The notes: a model not told the origin generated them from the letters alone. DNA of 54,303 nt from Paludibacter sp. (GCA_029973975.1 JARKQF010000269.1:1-54303); one strand, 5' to 3'. Positions 45,501-52,978 are shown, counted from the first letter of the stretch. Numbers and translations: made by a program.

Positions 45501-45996
45501 GTTGTTTCAGCAACCACCACAAAGTTTCTATATAACGGTTATCGTAAGTAATATATGGATCATCCATATCGACCCAGTAACCCATTTTCTCAGTCAGATC
45601 TTCCCATTCTCTGGTATATTTCATCACATCACGCCGGCAGGCAGCGTTGTATTCCTCCACCGTAACAGTTTTCCCGATATCTTCTTTGGTAATGCCCAAC
45701 GCTTTCTCAACGCCCAGTTCAACCGGCAAGCCATGCGTATCCCAACCCGCCTTTCTTTTCACCTGAAAACCTTGCATGGTTTTATAGCGGCAGAAAATGT
45801 CTTTAATCGTACGCGCCATCACGTGGTGAATCCCCGGCATCCCGTTAGCTGAAGGCGGACCTTCATAAAACACGAACGAAGGCTTACCCTCCCGCAAGGT
45901 AACACTCTTATGAAAAACATCCTGCTCTTTCCAGAATGAAAGCATTTTTTTATTGATTTCCGATAAATTTAGCTGAGAGTATTCGTTGAATTTCAT
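42562..45996 (-). CDS. ileS: Isoleucyl-tRNA synthetase, eukaryote-like type
   Basis: A 1144-residue class Ia synthetase. The HIGH motif appears as PGIHH near 54-58, KMSKR lies near 689-693, and the editing domain spans about 190-400. Length, the GPPSANGMPGIHH opening and the extended C-terminal part (from about 900, PLTKAVVPAPDEQ) fit the longer, eukaryote-like IleRS (IleS2), which is often tolerant to mupirocin; no resistance is inferred. The zinc ribbon of the standard bacterial type is not visible at the C-terminus. The ATG 45996 was chosen because the next upstream one (46056) adds 20 unconserved codons over the leader. Confidence 0.95.
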   Translation of the reverse strand: MKFNEYSQLNLSEINKKMLSFWKEQDVFHKSVTLREGKPSFVFYEGPPSANGMPGIHHVMARTIKDIFCRYKTMQGFQVKRKAGWDTHGLPVELGVEKALGITKEDIGKTVTVEEYNAACRRDVMKYTREWEDLTEKMGYWVDMDDPYITYDNRYIETLWWLLKQLYNKGLLYKGYTIQPYSPAAGTGLSTHELNQPGCYRDVKDTTCVAQFKVIDKAALPFSVTDENECYFLAWTTTPWTLPSNTALCVGPNISYVLVNSFNPYTHAPVSLILAKDLVAAHFNPKNAELKLADYVPGDKNIPYEIVGECKGSDLSGVQYEQLIPWVNPGEGAFRVITGDFVTTEDGTGIVHIAPTFGADDDRVAKQHGVPALLLIDKDGNRQPMVDRTGKFFRIDDLDAQFVAEKVRVELYREFAGCFVKNAYDEALKDSETTLDIDLCVMLKQQGLAFKIEKHVHNYPHCWRTDKPVLYYPLDSWFIKTTACRDEMIALNNTINWKPQSTGTGRFGKWLENLQDWNLSRSRYWGTPLPIWRTEDGTEEICIGSTEELMLEIEKSIKAGFMAGNPYENFKPGIYTAENYAIENIDLHRPFVDNIVLVSLSGKPMKRELDLIDVWFDSGAMPYAQLHYPFENKNLVESGSFFPADFISEGVDQTRGWFFTLHAISTMVRGSVAFKSVISNGLVLDKNGNKMSKRLGNAVDPFTTIEKYGSDPLRWYMMTNASPWDNLKFDVEGIEEVRRKFFGTLYNTYSFFALYANVDNFSFAEAEIPLEQRPEIDRWIISLLNTLVKDVTEYYESYEPTKAGRAISDFVGENLSNWYVRLNRKRYWGGEYNQDKLSAYQTLYTCLETVAKLMAPIAPFYADQLFLDLNKVTGKDKSESVHLAMFPGYGEAAVDKHLENCMQQAQQISSMILALRRKAEKKVRQPLTKAVVPAPDEQTYEQIRYIAELIKAEVNIKELEVIPADADMVNLVKKVKPNFKTLGKKYGKLMKDIAVAMTSLSKSQISEIERNGKYLLKIGAEDVEILAEDVEIITEDMPGWLVANEGRLTVALDITVTDDLLREGIARELVNRIQNLRKSAGMEITDKINIEIERLEEINMAVEAYGQYIASQTLAASIQLVDVVDSPVELDFEDYIVKIKIEKI

Positions 45997-46039
45997 GCGA
46001 TTAAATCTTATTTTTTTTATTGTCGTATGGAACTCCCGA

Positions 46040-46090
46040 TGAAATAATTTAATCATCCACTTGGGTGGAATAAGTGATTAAATTATTTCA
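46040..46090 (-). promoter_or_regulatory. Structured leader of ileS
   Basis: Perfect 16-bp arms (46040-46055 and 46075-46090) with an inner TCCAC/GTGGA stem (46056-46060 and 46065-46069). The hairpin lies within the probable transcript of ileS, about 44 nt before its ATG. It lacks a T-box specifier/antiterminator that I can recognise. Confidence 0.55.
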
Positions 46091-46132
46091 TGTTCGTTTC
46101 ATACAATTATATCATGCGAATTTTTGAAGATG

Positions 46133-46140
46133 CAAATTTA
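46133..46140 (-). promoter_or_regulatory. -7 box TAAATTTG for ileS
   Basis: A TAnnTTTG match on the minus strand, 137 nt upstream of the ileS ATG, which would give a leader of about 130 nt. Confidence 0.45.
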
Positions 46141-46207
46141 CAAAAAATATTCAAACAAAGAGATAATAATGAGTAGCAAATATGAATAGTAAAATATAGG
46201 TAACTTC

Positions 46208-46238
46208 TTGTTAATTTCTTAACAATTAACTACATTTG
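46208..46238 (+). promoter_or_regulatory. Promoter of the VOC gene
   Basis: TTG at 46208-46210 and TACATTTG at 46231-46238 are 20 nt apart. The ATG follows at 46279. Confidence 0.65.
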
Positions 46239-46278
46239 ACGATGTAAACAGAATTTACTTTAATCATAAAAAATCAAC

Positions 46279-46665
46279 ATGAAAATTGAACACATTGCAA
46301 TATGGGTAAATGATTTAGAGGGTATGCGCAGCTTTTACCAGACCTATTTCAACATGCAATGCAGCAAAAAATATCAGAACTCCGACAAAGGATTTTCTTC
46401 TTACTTTCTCTCGTTTGATTCTGGTGCACGGCTTGAAATCATGAAAAAGGAAGACATCATCAACGAAACAAAAAACAAGGGGATAACAAACGGATTAACA
46501 CATCTTGCAATATCCGTGGGTAGTAAAGAAGCTGTTGATGTTTGCACAGACTGTTTACGGCGTGATGGTTTCACCATATACGGCGAACCAAGAACAACCG
46601 GCGACGGGTACTACGAAAGTGTTATTCTTGATCCTGAAGGCAATCATATTGAAATAACTGAATAA
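46279..46665 (+). CDS. VOC family protein (glyoxalase-like)
   Basis: A 128-residue protein of two beta-alpha-beta-beta-beta units. Possible metal ligands: His in MKIEHIAIWVND, Glu in ARLEIMKK, His in LTHLAIS near 74 and Glu in ILDPEGNHIEITE near 125, the pattern of lactoylglutathione lyase-like enzymes. The substrate is unknown; dimer-forming single-domain members include glyoxalase I and fosfomycin-resistance proteins. It is followed 13 nt later by a DUF3788 gene and then by a DUF1801 gene. Confidence 0.88.
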   Translation: MKIEHIAIWVNDLEGMRSFYQTYFNMQCSKKYQNSDKGFSSYFLSFDSGARLEIMKKEDIINETKNKGITNGLTHLAISVGSKEAVDVCTDCLRRDGFTIYGEPRTTGDGYYESVILDPEGNHIEITE

Positions 46666-46678
46666 AATCAATCTGGAC

Positions 46679-47101
46679 ATGAACATCACCCAACTCCTTA
46701 CAGACCCCGATCAATTACCATCCAACGAACTGTTCGAGGCAATTCTTAGCAAACAACTTTTGCAAACCTATCTGCAAATTGAGAACATCATTTCAGCATT
46801 CGGTTTGAACACGGAGTGGCGCTACTACCACGATGGGAAAGCGTGGCTATGCAAAATAACCAACAAAAAGAAAACAATAGCCTGGCTTTCTCTTTGGAGT
46901 GATTGTATCAAAACCAGTTTTTACTTTACTGAAAAAACGCGTGAAGGCGTCATGCTGCTGGATATTGGTAATGATATTAAAACTTTTTTCGCTCAGGCAA
47001 AAACAATCGGGAAGTTAACTCCGTTAATATTAATCATTAAACGACCCAATCAGGCTGATGACTTTAAGAAAATTGCAGAATACAAAATGACTTTAAAATA
47101 A
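46679..47101 (+). CDS. DUF3788 family protein
   Basis: A 140-residue soluble protein. EWRYYHDGKAWLCKITNKKKTIAWLSLW and FYFTEKTREGVMLLDI agree with DUF3788, a family of unknown function; the match is from memory of the pattern. It lies between the VOC and DUF1801 genes, with 13 and 8 nt gaps, and is probably co-transcribed. Confidence 0.6.
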   Translation: MNITQLLTDPDQLPSNELFEAILSKQLLQTYLQIENIISAFGLNTEWRYYHDGKAWLCKITNKKKTIAWLSLWSDCIKTSFYFTEKTREGVMLLDIGNDIKTFFAQAKTIGKLTPLILIIKRPNQADDFKKIAEYKMTLK

Positions 47102-47109
47102 ACAACCTT

Positions 47110-47532
47110 GTGGCCGAAATAAAAACCAAACAGAACGATGCTGATGTAGCAACTTTCATCAACACCTTCGCTGACACTGAATTAAAAAAGAAGGACAGCT
47201 TTGAGTTGTTGAAACTCATGCAAAACTTAACCGGTTTTGAACCTAAGATGTGGGGTGGTACAATCATCGGATTTGGGAGTTATCATTATAAATCAGAACG
47301 TAGCCGGCAGGAAGGCGACTGGCCCCTCATTGGTTTTTCGCCGCGGAAAGCAGCTATCTCGCTCTATGTATATTCAGGTTGCGCCGGACAGGAAGCGTTA
47401 TTAAATGAACTGGGTAAATTCAAAATGGGCAAAGGTTGCATTTATGTCAAGAAATTATCTGACATCAATATTGAAATTTTAATAAAAATGATGCAACAAA
47501 CCATAGAATTTCTTCAGACAAAATACAAATAG
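47110..47532 (+). CDS. DUF1801 family protein
   Basis: A 140-residue protein with the DUF1801 (YdhG-like) pattern: TGFEPKMWGGTIIGFGSYHY near 42-61 and FSPRKAAISLYVYSG near 77-91. The fold is related to YdhG/PF08818; the function is unknown. The start is a GTG, since no ATG lies at the beginning of the conserved region; this is the usual choice for the frame. It follows the DUF3788 gene by 8 nt. A hairpin follows the stop. Confidence 0.8.
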   Translation: MAEIKTKQNDADVATFINTFADTELKKKDSFELLKLMQNLTGFEPKMWGGTIIGFGSYHYKSERSRQEGDWPLIGFSPRKAAISLYVYSGCAGQEALLNELGKFKMGKGCIYVKKLSDINIEILIKMMQQTIEFLQTKYK

Positions 47533-47542
47533 AAAATTTAAA

Positions 47543-47573
47543 AAGGGAGCGACATTCATACTGCCGCTCCCTT
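47543..47573. terminator. Hairpin terminator AAGGGAGCG/CGCTCCCTT
   Basis: 9-bp perfect arms (47543-47551 and 47565-47573). A TTTTT-like tract follows on the minus strand; on the plus strand only CTTG follows. It could serve both the DUF1801 gene and the T9SS-domain gene. Confidence 0.65.
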
Positions 47574-47609
47574 GTAACAAATAAACTCTTTAAGGCTGAA
47601 ATATCATTG

Positions 47610-47870
47610 CTATTTCTTCTCCAATTTCCTCCTTTCAACTCCTCTCTTTGAAATGATTTTTGCTATATAAATCCCTTTAGGTAAGGATTTCACACAAATA
47701 TCATCATCGCTTGATACTTCGTCTTTCGTCATTAGAATTTTACAGTGAATATTACTGATAATCAACTTAGCGGTACCAACAATACCACTTACGCGGAAGA
47801 AATCAGCCGTAGGATTCGGAAACAGACTGATTTTTGTGTTTTGAGTGGTTTGATAGTTTGAGATTTCCAT
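47610..47870 (-). pseudogene. Orphan type IX secretion C-terminal sorting domain
   Basis: An 86-residue frame that consists almost only of a T9SS type A sorting domain: ISLFPNPTADFFRVSG near 15-30, then the family's strands and LPKGIYIAKIISKRG near 65-79. Normally this is the last 80 residues of a large secreted protein. Here there is no signal peptide and no cargo; upstream in frame a stop occurs about 17 codons before the ATG. It is most simply the remnant of a deleted gene, though a short expressed peptide cannot be excluded. It lies downstream of the response regulator. Confidence 0.7.
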
Positions 47871-47966
47871 ATATCCAATAATATTTGATGATTTTGAATT
47901 GCCAACTTAACAAGCTGCCATTAGGCTTACAAAATTAAGATAAACATAAAAAATCATGCCTAGTAC

Positions 47967-48002
47967 AAACCCTGATTTTATATCCGTGTAAACCCTGATT
48001 TA
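47967..48002. repeat. Direct repeat AAACCCTGATTTA
   Basis: AAACCCTGATTTTA at 47967-47980 and AAACCCTGATTTAA at 47990-48003 are direct repeats 23 nt apart, between the response-regulator stop and the sorting-domain remnant. Confidence 0.6.
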
Positions 48003-48013
48003 ATACAAAAGAT

Positions 48014-48664
48014 TTATATGGAAATCATATTATTTTTTATGGCATAAAGCACCAGATTAATGGTATTTCTGGTATTGGTCTTTTTCAGAAGCGCTGACCT
48101 GTGCGATTCAACAGTTTTGATACTTATGAATAACTTTGAAGCAATTTCACTTACCGTTAATCCTTCGCAAAAATACTGCAACACTTCTGTTTCACGTGCT
48201 GTTAATTTTTCATGCTGCCGATCCGTTGTGTTATGCACAAGTTCTCCATTATCCATATTGAGGATGATCTGACGCAACACATCATTAGAAAAATAACACT
48301 CTCCTCTGATAATTGCATTAATCGCCTTTTCAAACTCCTGTTTTCCTGCCGTTTTCAGGACAAAACCGGAGACTCCGGCATTTGTCATGTCAAAATAATT
48401 AGCCTTATCGTTCAACATAGTGAGAACTAAAACTTTGAGCTCCGGATGTATCTGCAACGCTTTGTGTGTGGCCTCCAATCCACCCATCACCGGCATTTCA
48501 ATGTCCATGATAACCAAATCAGGCTGGAGTGTTTTCAGCAAATCCAGCAACATTTGTCCGTTCTCAGCTTCGGCAATAACCTTCCCTAAGCCTTCATTTT
48601 CAATCAACAGCTTTATCCCTTCCCGGAATAAAGCATGATCATCGACAACAATTATCTTATTCAT
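48014..48664 (-). CDS. LuxR/NarL-type response regulator
   Basis: A 216-residue transcription factor: receiver domain 1-120 with the acidic pocket D8/D9 (VVDDHALF) and the phosphorylation site D54 (VIMDIEMP), and a LuxR-type HTH at about 147-212 (LTARETEVLQYFCEGLTVSEIASKL). ATG 48664 is chosen; a GTG at 48667 is possible. It begins 5 nt after the stop of the kinase gene, its evident partner. Targets are unknown. Confidence 0.93.
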   Translation of the reverse strand: MNKIIVVDDHALFREGIKLLIENEGLGKVIAEAENGQMLLDLLKTLQPDLVIMDIEMPVMGGLEATHKALQIHPELKVLVLTMLNDKANYFDMTNAGVSGFVLKTAGKQEFEKAINAIIRGECYFSNDVLRQIILNMDNGELVHNTTDRQHEKLTARETEVLQYFCEGLTVSEIASKLFISIKTVESHRSALLKKTNTRNTINLVLYAIKNNMISI

Positions 48665-48669
48665 CACGA

Positions 48670-50040
48670 CTATATTTTAACATCTTCGGTTTTATTATCT
48701 ACGGGGATTTGTATTAACACCTGCATTCCTTCTCCGGATCTGGCTTTTATTTTGATATCACCTTTCATAATGAGAACCCGTTGTTGAATATTCATCAGTC
48801 CAAGCCCTTTTTTTTGTTTTCTGATTTCTTCCCAGTCAAAACCGGCTCCGTCATCAATATAAGTAAACGAGATTAACTTCTTTAACTGATCATAATCAAA
48901 TACAATATCAATTCTGGAAGCATTAGCATAAGTAAGGGTATTTTTAATCAGTTCAGTCGTAATCCGGTAAAGCATAAGTTCAGGAAAACTCCCAAAACGG
49001 TCATTTGAATTTGTTACAAAATTAATATCGATTTTTTTTGTCAGGTTTATTTGTTGCACAAAATCATTTAACGCACTGATATACCCAACTTCTGACAAAA
49101 ATTGCGAACTTAACCCACGCGCCATTTCACGTGCTGTCTGAATCGCCATTTCAATACTATGACTACCCTTCTCCACAATTATCTTTTTCTTCTCAGGGTC
49201 TTCAGTATCAGCAAGCCACTGAAAGTACAACTTAATAGTAGAAAGCAACGGTCCCATTCCGTCGTGCAACTCAGCCGAGAACCGGTTACGTTCGCGCTCC
49301 TCCACATCAACCGTAATATTCAGCATTTGGATCGTTCTTTCCCTGATGCGCTCTTCCAACTGGTTATTCAAATCGACCAACGCCTGCTGAGCCTGTTTTT
49401 TTGCTTCTATGTCTTTTTTTAACTGCTCTTCCATTTGTTTCCGGCAGGTAATGTCAATATGAGTACCGTACATCAACAATGGCTTTCCATCAGCAGTCCA
49501 CGTTTTTACTCTACCTATCTGATGAAACCAGACCCAATGACCTTTTTTATGCCGCATTCTTACCTCCACAGAATGAAAAGGCAATTCTCCTGAGAAATGT
49601 TTCTGCAACATTTCATCGGCATAAGGGATATCGTCGGGATGTGTGATAGCACGCCAGCCTTTCTTTCCAAGCAGTGCAAGACCTATTTTTATTTCTGTAT
49701 TGGTATAACCCAGATTCTTGGCCCAGATACTGTTGAACTTCACCTTACCCGTTTGTACATTCCACTCCAGAGTACCGATATTTGCGCCTTCAAGTACATC
49801 TTCAAGCTGAACCTTTGTTTTACTTAGCGCTTCTTCAGCTTTTTTTCTTCCCGACCGCTCATTTTCAGCCAGTTTTACAATCTGTGCCTCTAATTTCGAC
49901 TGATAATCCAATAATTCATGCAATAATTCCAATACCTCTCCATCGACAGCCTCCTGAGATTCACCCGATTCTTTGGAGCGAATAAAATCTTCCGTTTTCC
50001 GACGAATATCAGAATATATATAATTGATTGCGTTTTTCAT
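48670..50040 (-). CDS. Cytoplasmic PAS-domain sensor histidine kinase (HisKA_3)
   Basis: A 456-residue protein without membrane segments. Coiled coil at about 35-80, PAS/PAC domain at about 80-205 (WNVQTGKVKFNS, WVWFHQIGRVKTW), a second coiled coil to about 240, then the HisKA_3 dimer domain with H259 in FSAELHDGMGPLLS, and a HATPase domain with ELIKNTLTYA and DDGAGFDW. It is of the NarX/DesK group, which pairs with LuxR-type regulators such as the next gene. With no periplasmic sensor it should detect an internal signal through the PAS domain. Confidence 0.93.
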   Translation of the reverse strand: MKNAINYIYSDIRRKTEDFIRSKESGESQEAVDGEVLELLHELLDYQSKLEAQIVKLAENERSGRKKAEEALSKTKVQLEDVLEGANIGTLEWNVQTGKVKFNSIWAKNLGYTNTEIKIGLALLGKKGWRAITHPDDIPYADEMLQKHFSGELPFHSVEVRMRHKKGHWVWFHQIGRVKTWTADGKPLLMYGTHIDITCRKQMEEQLKKDIEAKKQAQQALVDLNNQLEERIRERTIQMLNITVDVEERERNRFSAELHDGMGPLLSTIKLYFQWLADTEDPEKKKIIVEKGSHSIEMAIQTAREMARGLSSQFLSEVGYISALNDFVQQINLTKKIDINFVTNSNDRFGSFPELMLYRITTELIKNTLTYANASRIDIVFDYDQLKKLISFTYIDDGAGFDWEEIRKQKKGLGLMNIQQRVLIMKGDIKIKARSGEGMQVLIQIPVDNKTEDVKI

Positions 50041-50108
50041 ACAAACTTAATGCACTTGCAATTGTTGTGATCTTTGAAATTATTTCGGGTATTTTCAATC
50101 CGGATATG

Positions 50109-50116
50109 CAAAGATA
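50109..50116 (-). promoter_or_regulatory. -7 box TATCTTTG for the two-component operon
   Basis: A perfect TAnnTTTG match on the minus strand, 68 nt upstream of ATG 50040. Confidence 0.6.
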
Positions 50117-50176
50117 ATATTTTATCCCGAAAGCCATTAGAAAAGAAACACACTACTTAAAGTTGACAAAACACGC

Positions 50177-50207
50177 TTGTGTTTTCAGCATAAAACCCTT
50201 ACTTTTG
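50177..50207 (+). promoter_or_regulatory. Promoter of the Nudix gene
   Basis: TTG at 50177-50179 and TACTTTTG at 50200-50207, separated by 20 nt. The ATG follows at 50251. Confidence 0.65.
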
Positions 50208-50250
50208 AACCTCAAAAAAGCATCTGCAACTTATTTATAACTAAAGAATA

Positions 50251-50970
50251 ATGATAAGAATATCAGAGAATCAGTACAACGGAATCATCGTCGACCATGC
50301 AAGCCTTCCGGAAGATATAACCGAATTTAAATCAGAAATAACACAATTATTAGCATCAATAGACGACAAAAATCTGATGTGGATTAAAATTCCAATCAAA
50401 AAAGCTGCTCTTATCCCTGTACTCACTACGTATGGTTTTGAGTTTCACCATTGTGACGAGCGAAATCTTATGCTTGTCAAAAAAATAAACCCCGAAGCAT
50501 TTGTCCCGGCAACAAAAAACTACATCGTGGGCGTGGGTGCAATCGTATTCCACGAGCAGAAATTATTGGTTATCAAAGATCGTTTCTCAAACGGCTATAA
50601 ATTACCTGGGGGACATATTGAGAAAAACGAATTAATAAAAGAAGCACTCACAAGAGAAGTGTTTGAAGAAACTGGTATTGACATTCGTTTTGAATCTATC
50701 ATGAACATCGGACATTTTCACAACGGCCAGTTTGGAGAATCAAATCTCTATCTCGTGTGTACCGCACAAGCCTTATCTTACGAAATAAAAATACATGATA
50801 ACTCAGAGATTCTCGACGCAAAGTGGATAAATCCAACAGAGTTTCTGCATTCAGAAGAGGTGAGTGCCTACAATAAAAGTATTGTGGAAGCTGCAATCAA
50901 CAACAAAGAATTGAAACTTACCGAGCAACAGATTAAATTGAGAGTGGCAAACGGAGAAGTATTTTTCTGA
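50251..50970 (+). CDS. NUDT6-like Nudix hydrolase
   Basis: A 239-residue protein with two parts. Residues 1-85 form the pre-Nudix domain known from NUDT6/GFG proteins (NQYNGIIVDHASLPEDI, LMWIKIPIKKAALIPV, YGFEFHHCDERNLMLVKK). Residues 90-230 form a Nudix domain with the box G121-x5-E127-x7-R135-E136-x2-E139-E140-x-G142-I143. The substrate of such proteins is not settled. The gene stands alone with its own promoter and is the last chromosomal gene before the inserted element. Confidence 0.93.
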   Translation: MIRISENQYNGIIVDHASLPEDITEFKSEITQLLASIDDKNLMWIKIPIKKAALIPVLTTYGFEFHHCDERNLMLVKKINPEAFVPATKNYIVGVGAIVFHEQKLLVIKDRFSNGYKLPGGHIEKNELIKEALTREVFEETGIDIRFESIMNIGHFHNGQFGESNLYLVCTAQALSYEIKIHDNSEILDAKWINPTEFLHSEEVSAYNKSIVEAAINNKELKLTEQQIKLRVANGEVFF

Positions 50971-51309
50971 TCGTTAATTTAAAAAGCCTTGAAACGAATA
51001 AAGGTACATTAATCTTTTTATAATTAACAACACCTTTCTTTCATATCCCAAGAGGACATAACACTTTGATATCCTTATCAACGTCTCAATTTTTTATTTT
51101 GGTGGATGTAACAAAATTACATCGACGATGTGCGTTTGGTGCAACGTTGATTTGTGCATCAAAATAAAAGATTTTTTGGAAAAAACAGAAGATATGTTAG
51201 TCAAAATCTACCATTGAAAAATATTAATAGGGTGGAGTTTGGGAGAAAGATCCCCGTATTTGATTAGTAGAATATGGTTGATTTTGCTTGTTTAACTTGT
51301 TCATGAGTT

Positions 51310-51347
51310 AAAACGAAAACAGCTAATCACTAGTTGATGATTAGCTG
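51310..51347 (-). terminator. Minus-strand terminator, probably of an interrupted tRNA gene
   Basis: 10-bp perfect arms (51347-51338 and 51329-51320) with an 8-nt loop, followed on the minus strand by TTTTCGTTTT. Confidence 0.8.
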
Positions 51348-51365
51348 CGTTATTAATCTACTCTG

Positions 51366-51380
51366 TTGTCCCACCAGGAC
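51366..51380 (-). other. Putative attachment site: 3' end of a tRNA gene
   Basis: On the minus strand the 15 bp read as tRNA positions about 60-73: the T-loop end and T-stem (TCCTGG-like) and the acceptor strand TGGGACA with discriminator A. The rest of a tRNA does not follow toward the right, where the element begins, while a terminator lies 19 nt to the left. This is the standard remnant left when a tyrosine recombinase inserts at a tRNA 3' end. A U1-A72 pair would fit tRNA-Gln, with low certainty. Confidence 0.6.
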
Positions 51381-51464
51381 ACCTAAATATCATTTTTCAT
51401 TTATTCCCACTTAATCAAAAATATATTGTAAACATACTGTTTTACTGTGTTTTAAAAAGTTTTC

Positions 51465-51490
51465 TAATTAAGTAAGATAAGACTTAATTA
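51465..51490. repeat. Inverted repeat TAATTAAGT/ACTTAATTA
   Basis: 9-bp perfect arms, 51465-51473 and 51482-51490, 8 nt apart, between the attachment site and the integrase promoter; possibly a recombinase arm site or an operator. Confidence 0.5.
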
Positions 51491-51507
51491 AGTTAAATAT
51501 GAAATTA

Positions 51508-51549
51508 TTCTTACCATTATTCTTACCATGCATTGTTTTATGGTAAGAA
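51508..51549. repeat. Three copies of TTCTTACCAT before the integrase gene
   Basis: Two direct copies at 51508-51517 and 51520-51529, spaced by a full helical turn (12 nt start to start), and one inverted copy at 51540-51549. The last ends 5 nt before the -7 box of the integrase, so the set would cover its -33 region. Confidence 0.7.
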
Positions 51550-51554
51550 ATTTT

Positions 51555-51562
51555 TATATTTG
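51555..51562 (+). promoter_or_regulatory. -7 box TATATTTG for the integrase gene
   Basis: A TAnnTTTG match 30 nt before ATG 51593 and just downstream of three repeated words. Confidence 0.6.
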
Positions 51563-51592
51563 TTGTGTGTTTAACCAATCATACATATTACA

Positions 51593-52972
51593 ATGGCAAA
51601 AATTAGTTTTTATCTTACCAACCCACGAGCGAAAAGTGAAACCCCATTATTCTGTTTTATCAATTACGGACTTTATTCTATTGAATCAGGAAAGAAAAAG
51701 TATTTACCTTTAAAATACTATACAACCATTTCAATCAGGCCTGATTTATGGAATAAGGAATTAAACAGGGCAAAAGAATCAAACAAGTGGGCAGAACCCG
51801 ATACTTTTGATATAAGTATAGAGGCAGTTAAAAAATCTGCAAAAGAGAACTACAACGCAATCAATAAGAAAATTGAAGATTTTATTTCAACTACTAAAAA
51901 ATTAATCAACGACTTAACAACGGATGGGATTCCACCAACACATGAAAAACTAAGGATTGAATTAGACCGGATACATAGGCCTGAAAAAGTTGTAACAACG
52001 TGTGAAATCCCACGGGAATTATTTTCATTTATTGATTACCTGATACAAACATCAAACAACAAACAGTCAACACTAAAAAGTTACAAGGTTGTCAAAAAGA
52101 ATTTGCAGGACTACCAATCAGCAAAAAAGATAGCATTAAATTTCAACAGTATTGATATTGACTTTTATAATTCGTTTATTGAATTTCTGACAAAATCAGG
52201 ACTATCAAAAAACACAATCGGAACAAGGATTAAGATATTAAAAACGTTTTTGAGTGAGGCAAACGACAGGGGAATCAATGTCCCGGATGATTACCGCAAA
52301 AGAACCTTTAAGAAACCGAATGAAGAAACCGATTCCATTTATCTGAATGAAAAGGAATTGATGCAAATTTTCAATTTAGAAAAGAATCCTAAAAGTATAG
52401 AAATCATTAGCCGGGAACATCATTCCGATAAATTACCTGAATATCTGACAAAGGTCAGGGATTTATTTTTAGTTGGTTGTTATACCGGATTACGTTTTTC
52501 AGACTTAACACAACTAAGAAAAGAAAACATAACAGCTGATGAAACCATAAACATCAAAACCCAAAAAACGAATCAGAATGTTGTTGTACCTATTCACCCA
52601 ATCACAAGGCAAATACTGGAAAAATACAACTATCAATTACCAAGGGCAATCAGCAATCAAAAATTCAATGTATATCTGAAAGAAATTGCACGTATTGCCG
52701 GTATTAATGAAAAGATTACAACGGAAATCACAAAGGCAGGGTTTAAAGTTGCAACGACAACGGAAAAACACAATTTAGTAACCAGTCACACCGCCCGCCG
52801 GTCATTTGCCACCAATGCATTTTTAGCAGATATGCCGAGTATCTCTATCATGAAAATTACCGGTCATAAAACAGAGTCTGCATTTATGAAGTATATCAAA
52901 ATGAGTGCTAAGGACAATGCCACAAAAATGAAATCACACAAGTTTTTTAATCCAATGTTAATTGCTAAATAA
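51593..52972 (+). CDS. Tyrosine recombinase (integrase)
   Basis: A 459-residue site-specific recombinase. N-terminal arm-binding part at about 1-100 (YLTNPRAKSETPLF), a SAM-like core-binding domain at about 140-225, and a catalytic domain with a complete set: R301 (YTGLRFSDL), K323 or K325, H399 and R402 (HTARRSF), H425 (TGHKTES) and nucleophile Y434 (MKYIKM). The length and domain order are those of Bacteroidetes integrative elements and transposons. It lies next to the probable attachment site and is transcribed away from it. Confidence 0.95.
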   Translation: MAKISFYLTNPRAKSETPLFCFINYGLYSIESGKKKYLPLKYYTTISIRPDLWNKELNRAKESNKWAEPDTFDISIEAVKKSAKENYNAINKKIEDFISTTKKLINDLTTDGIPPTHEKLRIELDRIHRPEKVVTTCEIPRELFSFIDYLIQTSNNKQSTLKSYKVVKKNLQDYQSAKKIALNFNSIDIDFYNSFIEFLTKSGLSKNTIGTRIKILKTFLSEANDRGINVPDDYRKRTFKKPNEETDSIYLNEKELMQIFNLEKNPKSIEIISREHHSDKLPEYLTKVRDLFLVGCYTGLRFSDLTQLRKENITADETINIKTQKTNQNVVVPIHPITRQILEKYNYQLPRAISNQKFNVYLKEIARIAGINEKITTEITKAGFKVATTTEKHNLVTSHTARRSFATNAFLADMPSISIMKITGHKTESAFMKYIKMSAKDNATKMKSHKFFNPMLIAK

Positions 52973-52978
52973 AACAAA

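Larger units (their letters stand above)
50971..51592. other. Gene-free junction between chromosome and inserted element
   Basis: No gene is seen in these 622 nt. From about 51000 to 51300 the sequence is unstructured A/T-rich DNA without a recognisable feature. A terminator-like hairpin on the minus strand (51320-51347), a tRNA 3'-end fragment (51366-51380), and inverted and direct repeats upstream of the integrase (51465-51549) are listed separately. Confidence 0.7.

Noticed and set aside
42779-45852. Long open frames opposite ileS, up to 176 residues
   Set aside because: Shadows of the synthetase frame.
45997-46278. T-box riboswitch before ileS
   Set aside because: No T-box sequence or specifier loop is recognisable, and T-boxes are not typical for this phylum.
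47967-48002. Tandem repeat locus
   Set aside because: Only two copies; better described as a possible pair of binding sites.
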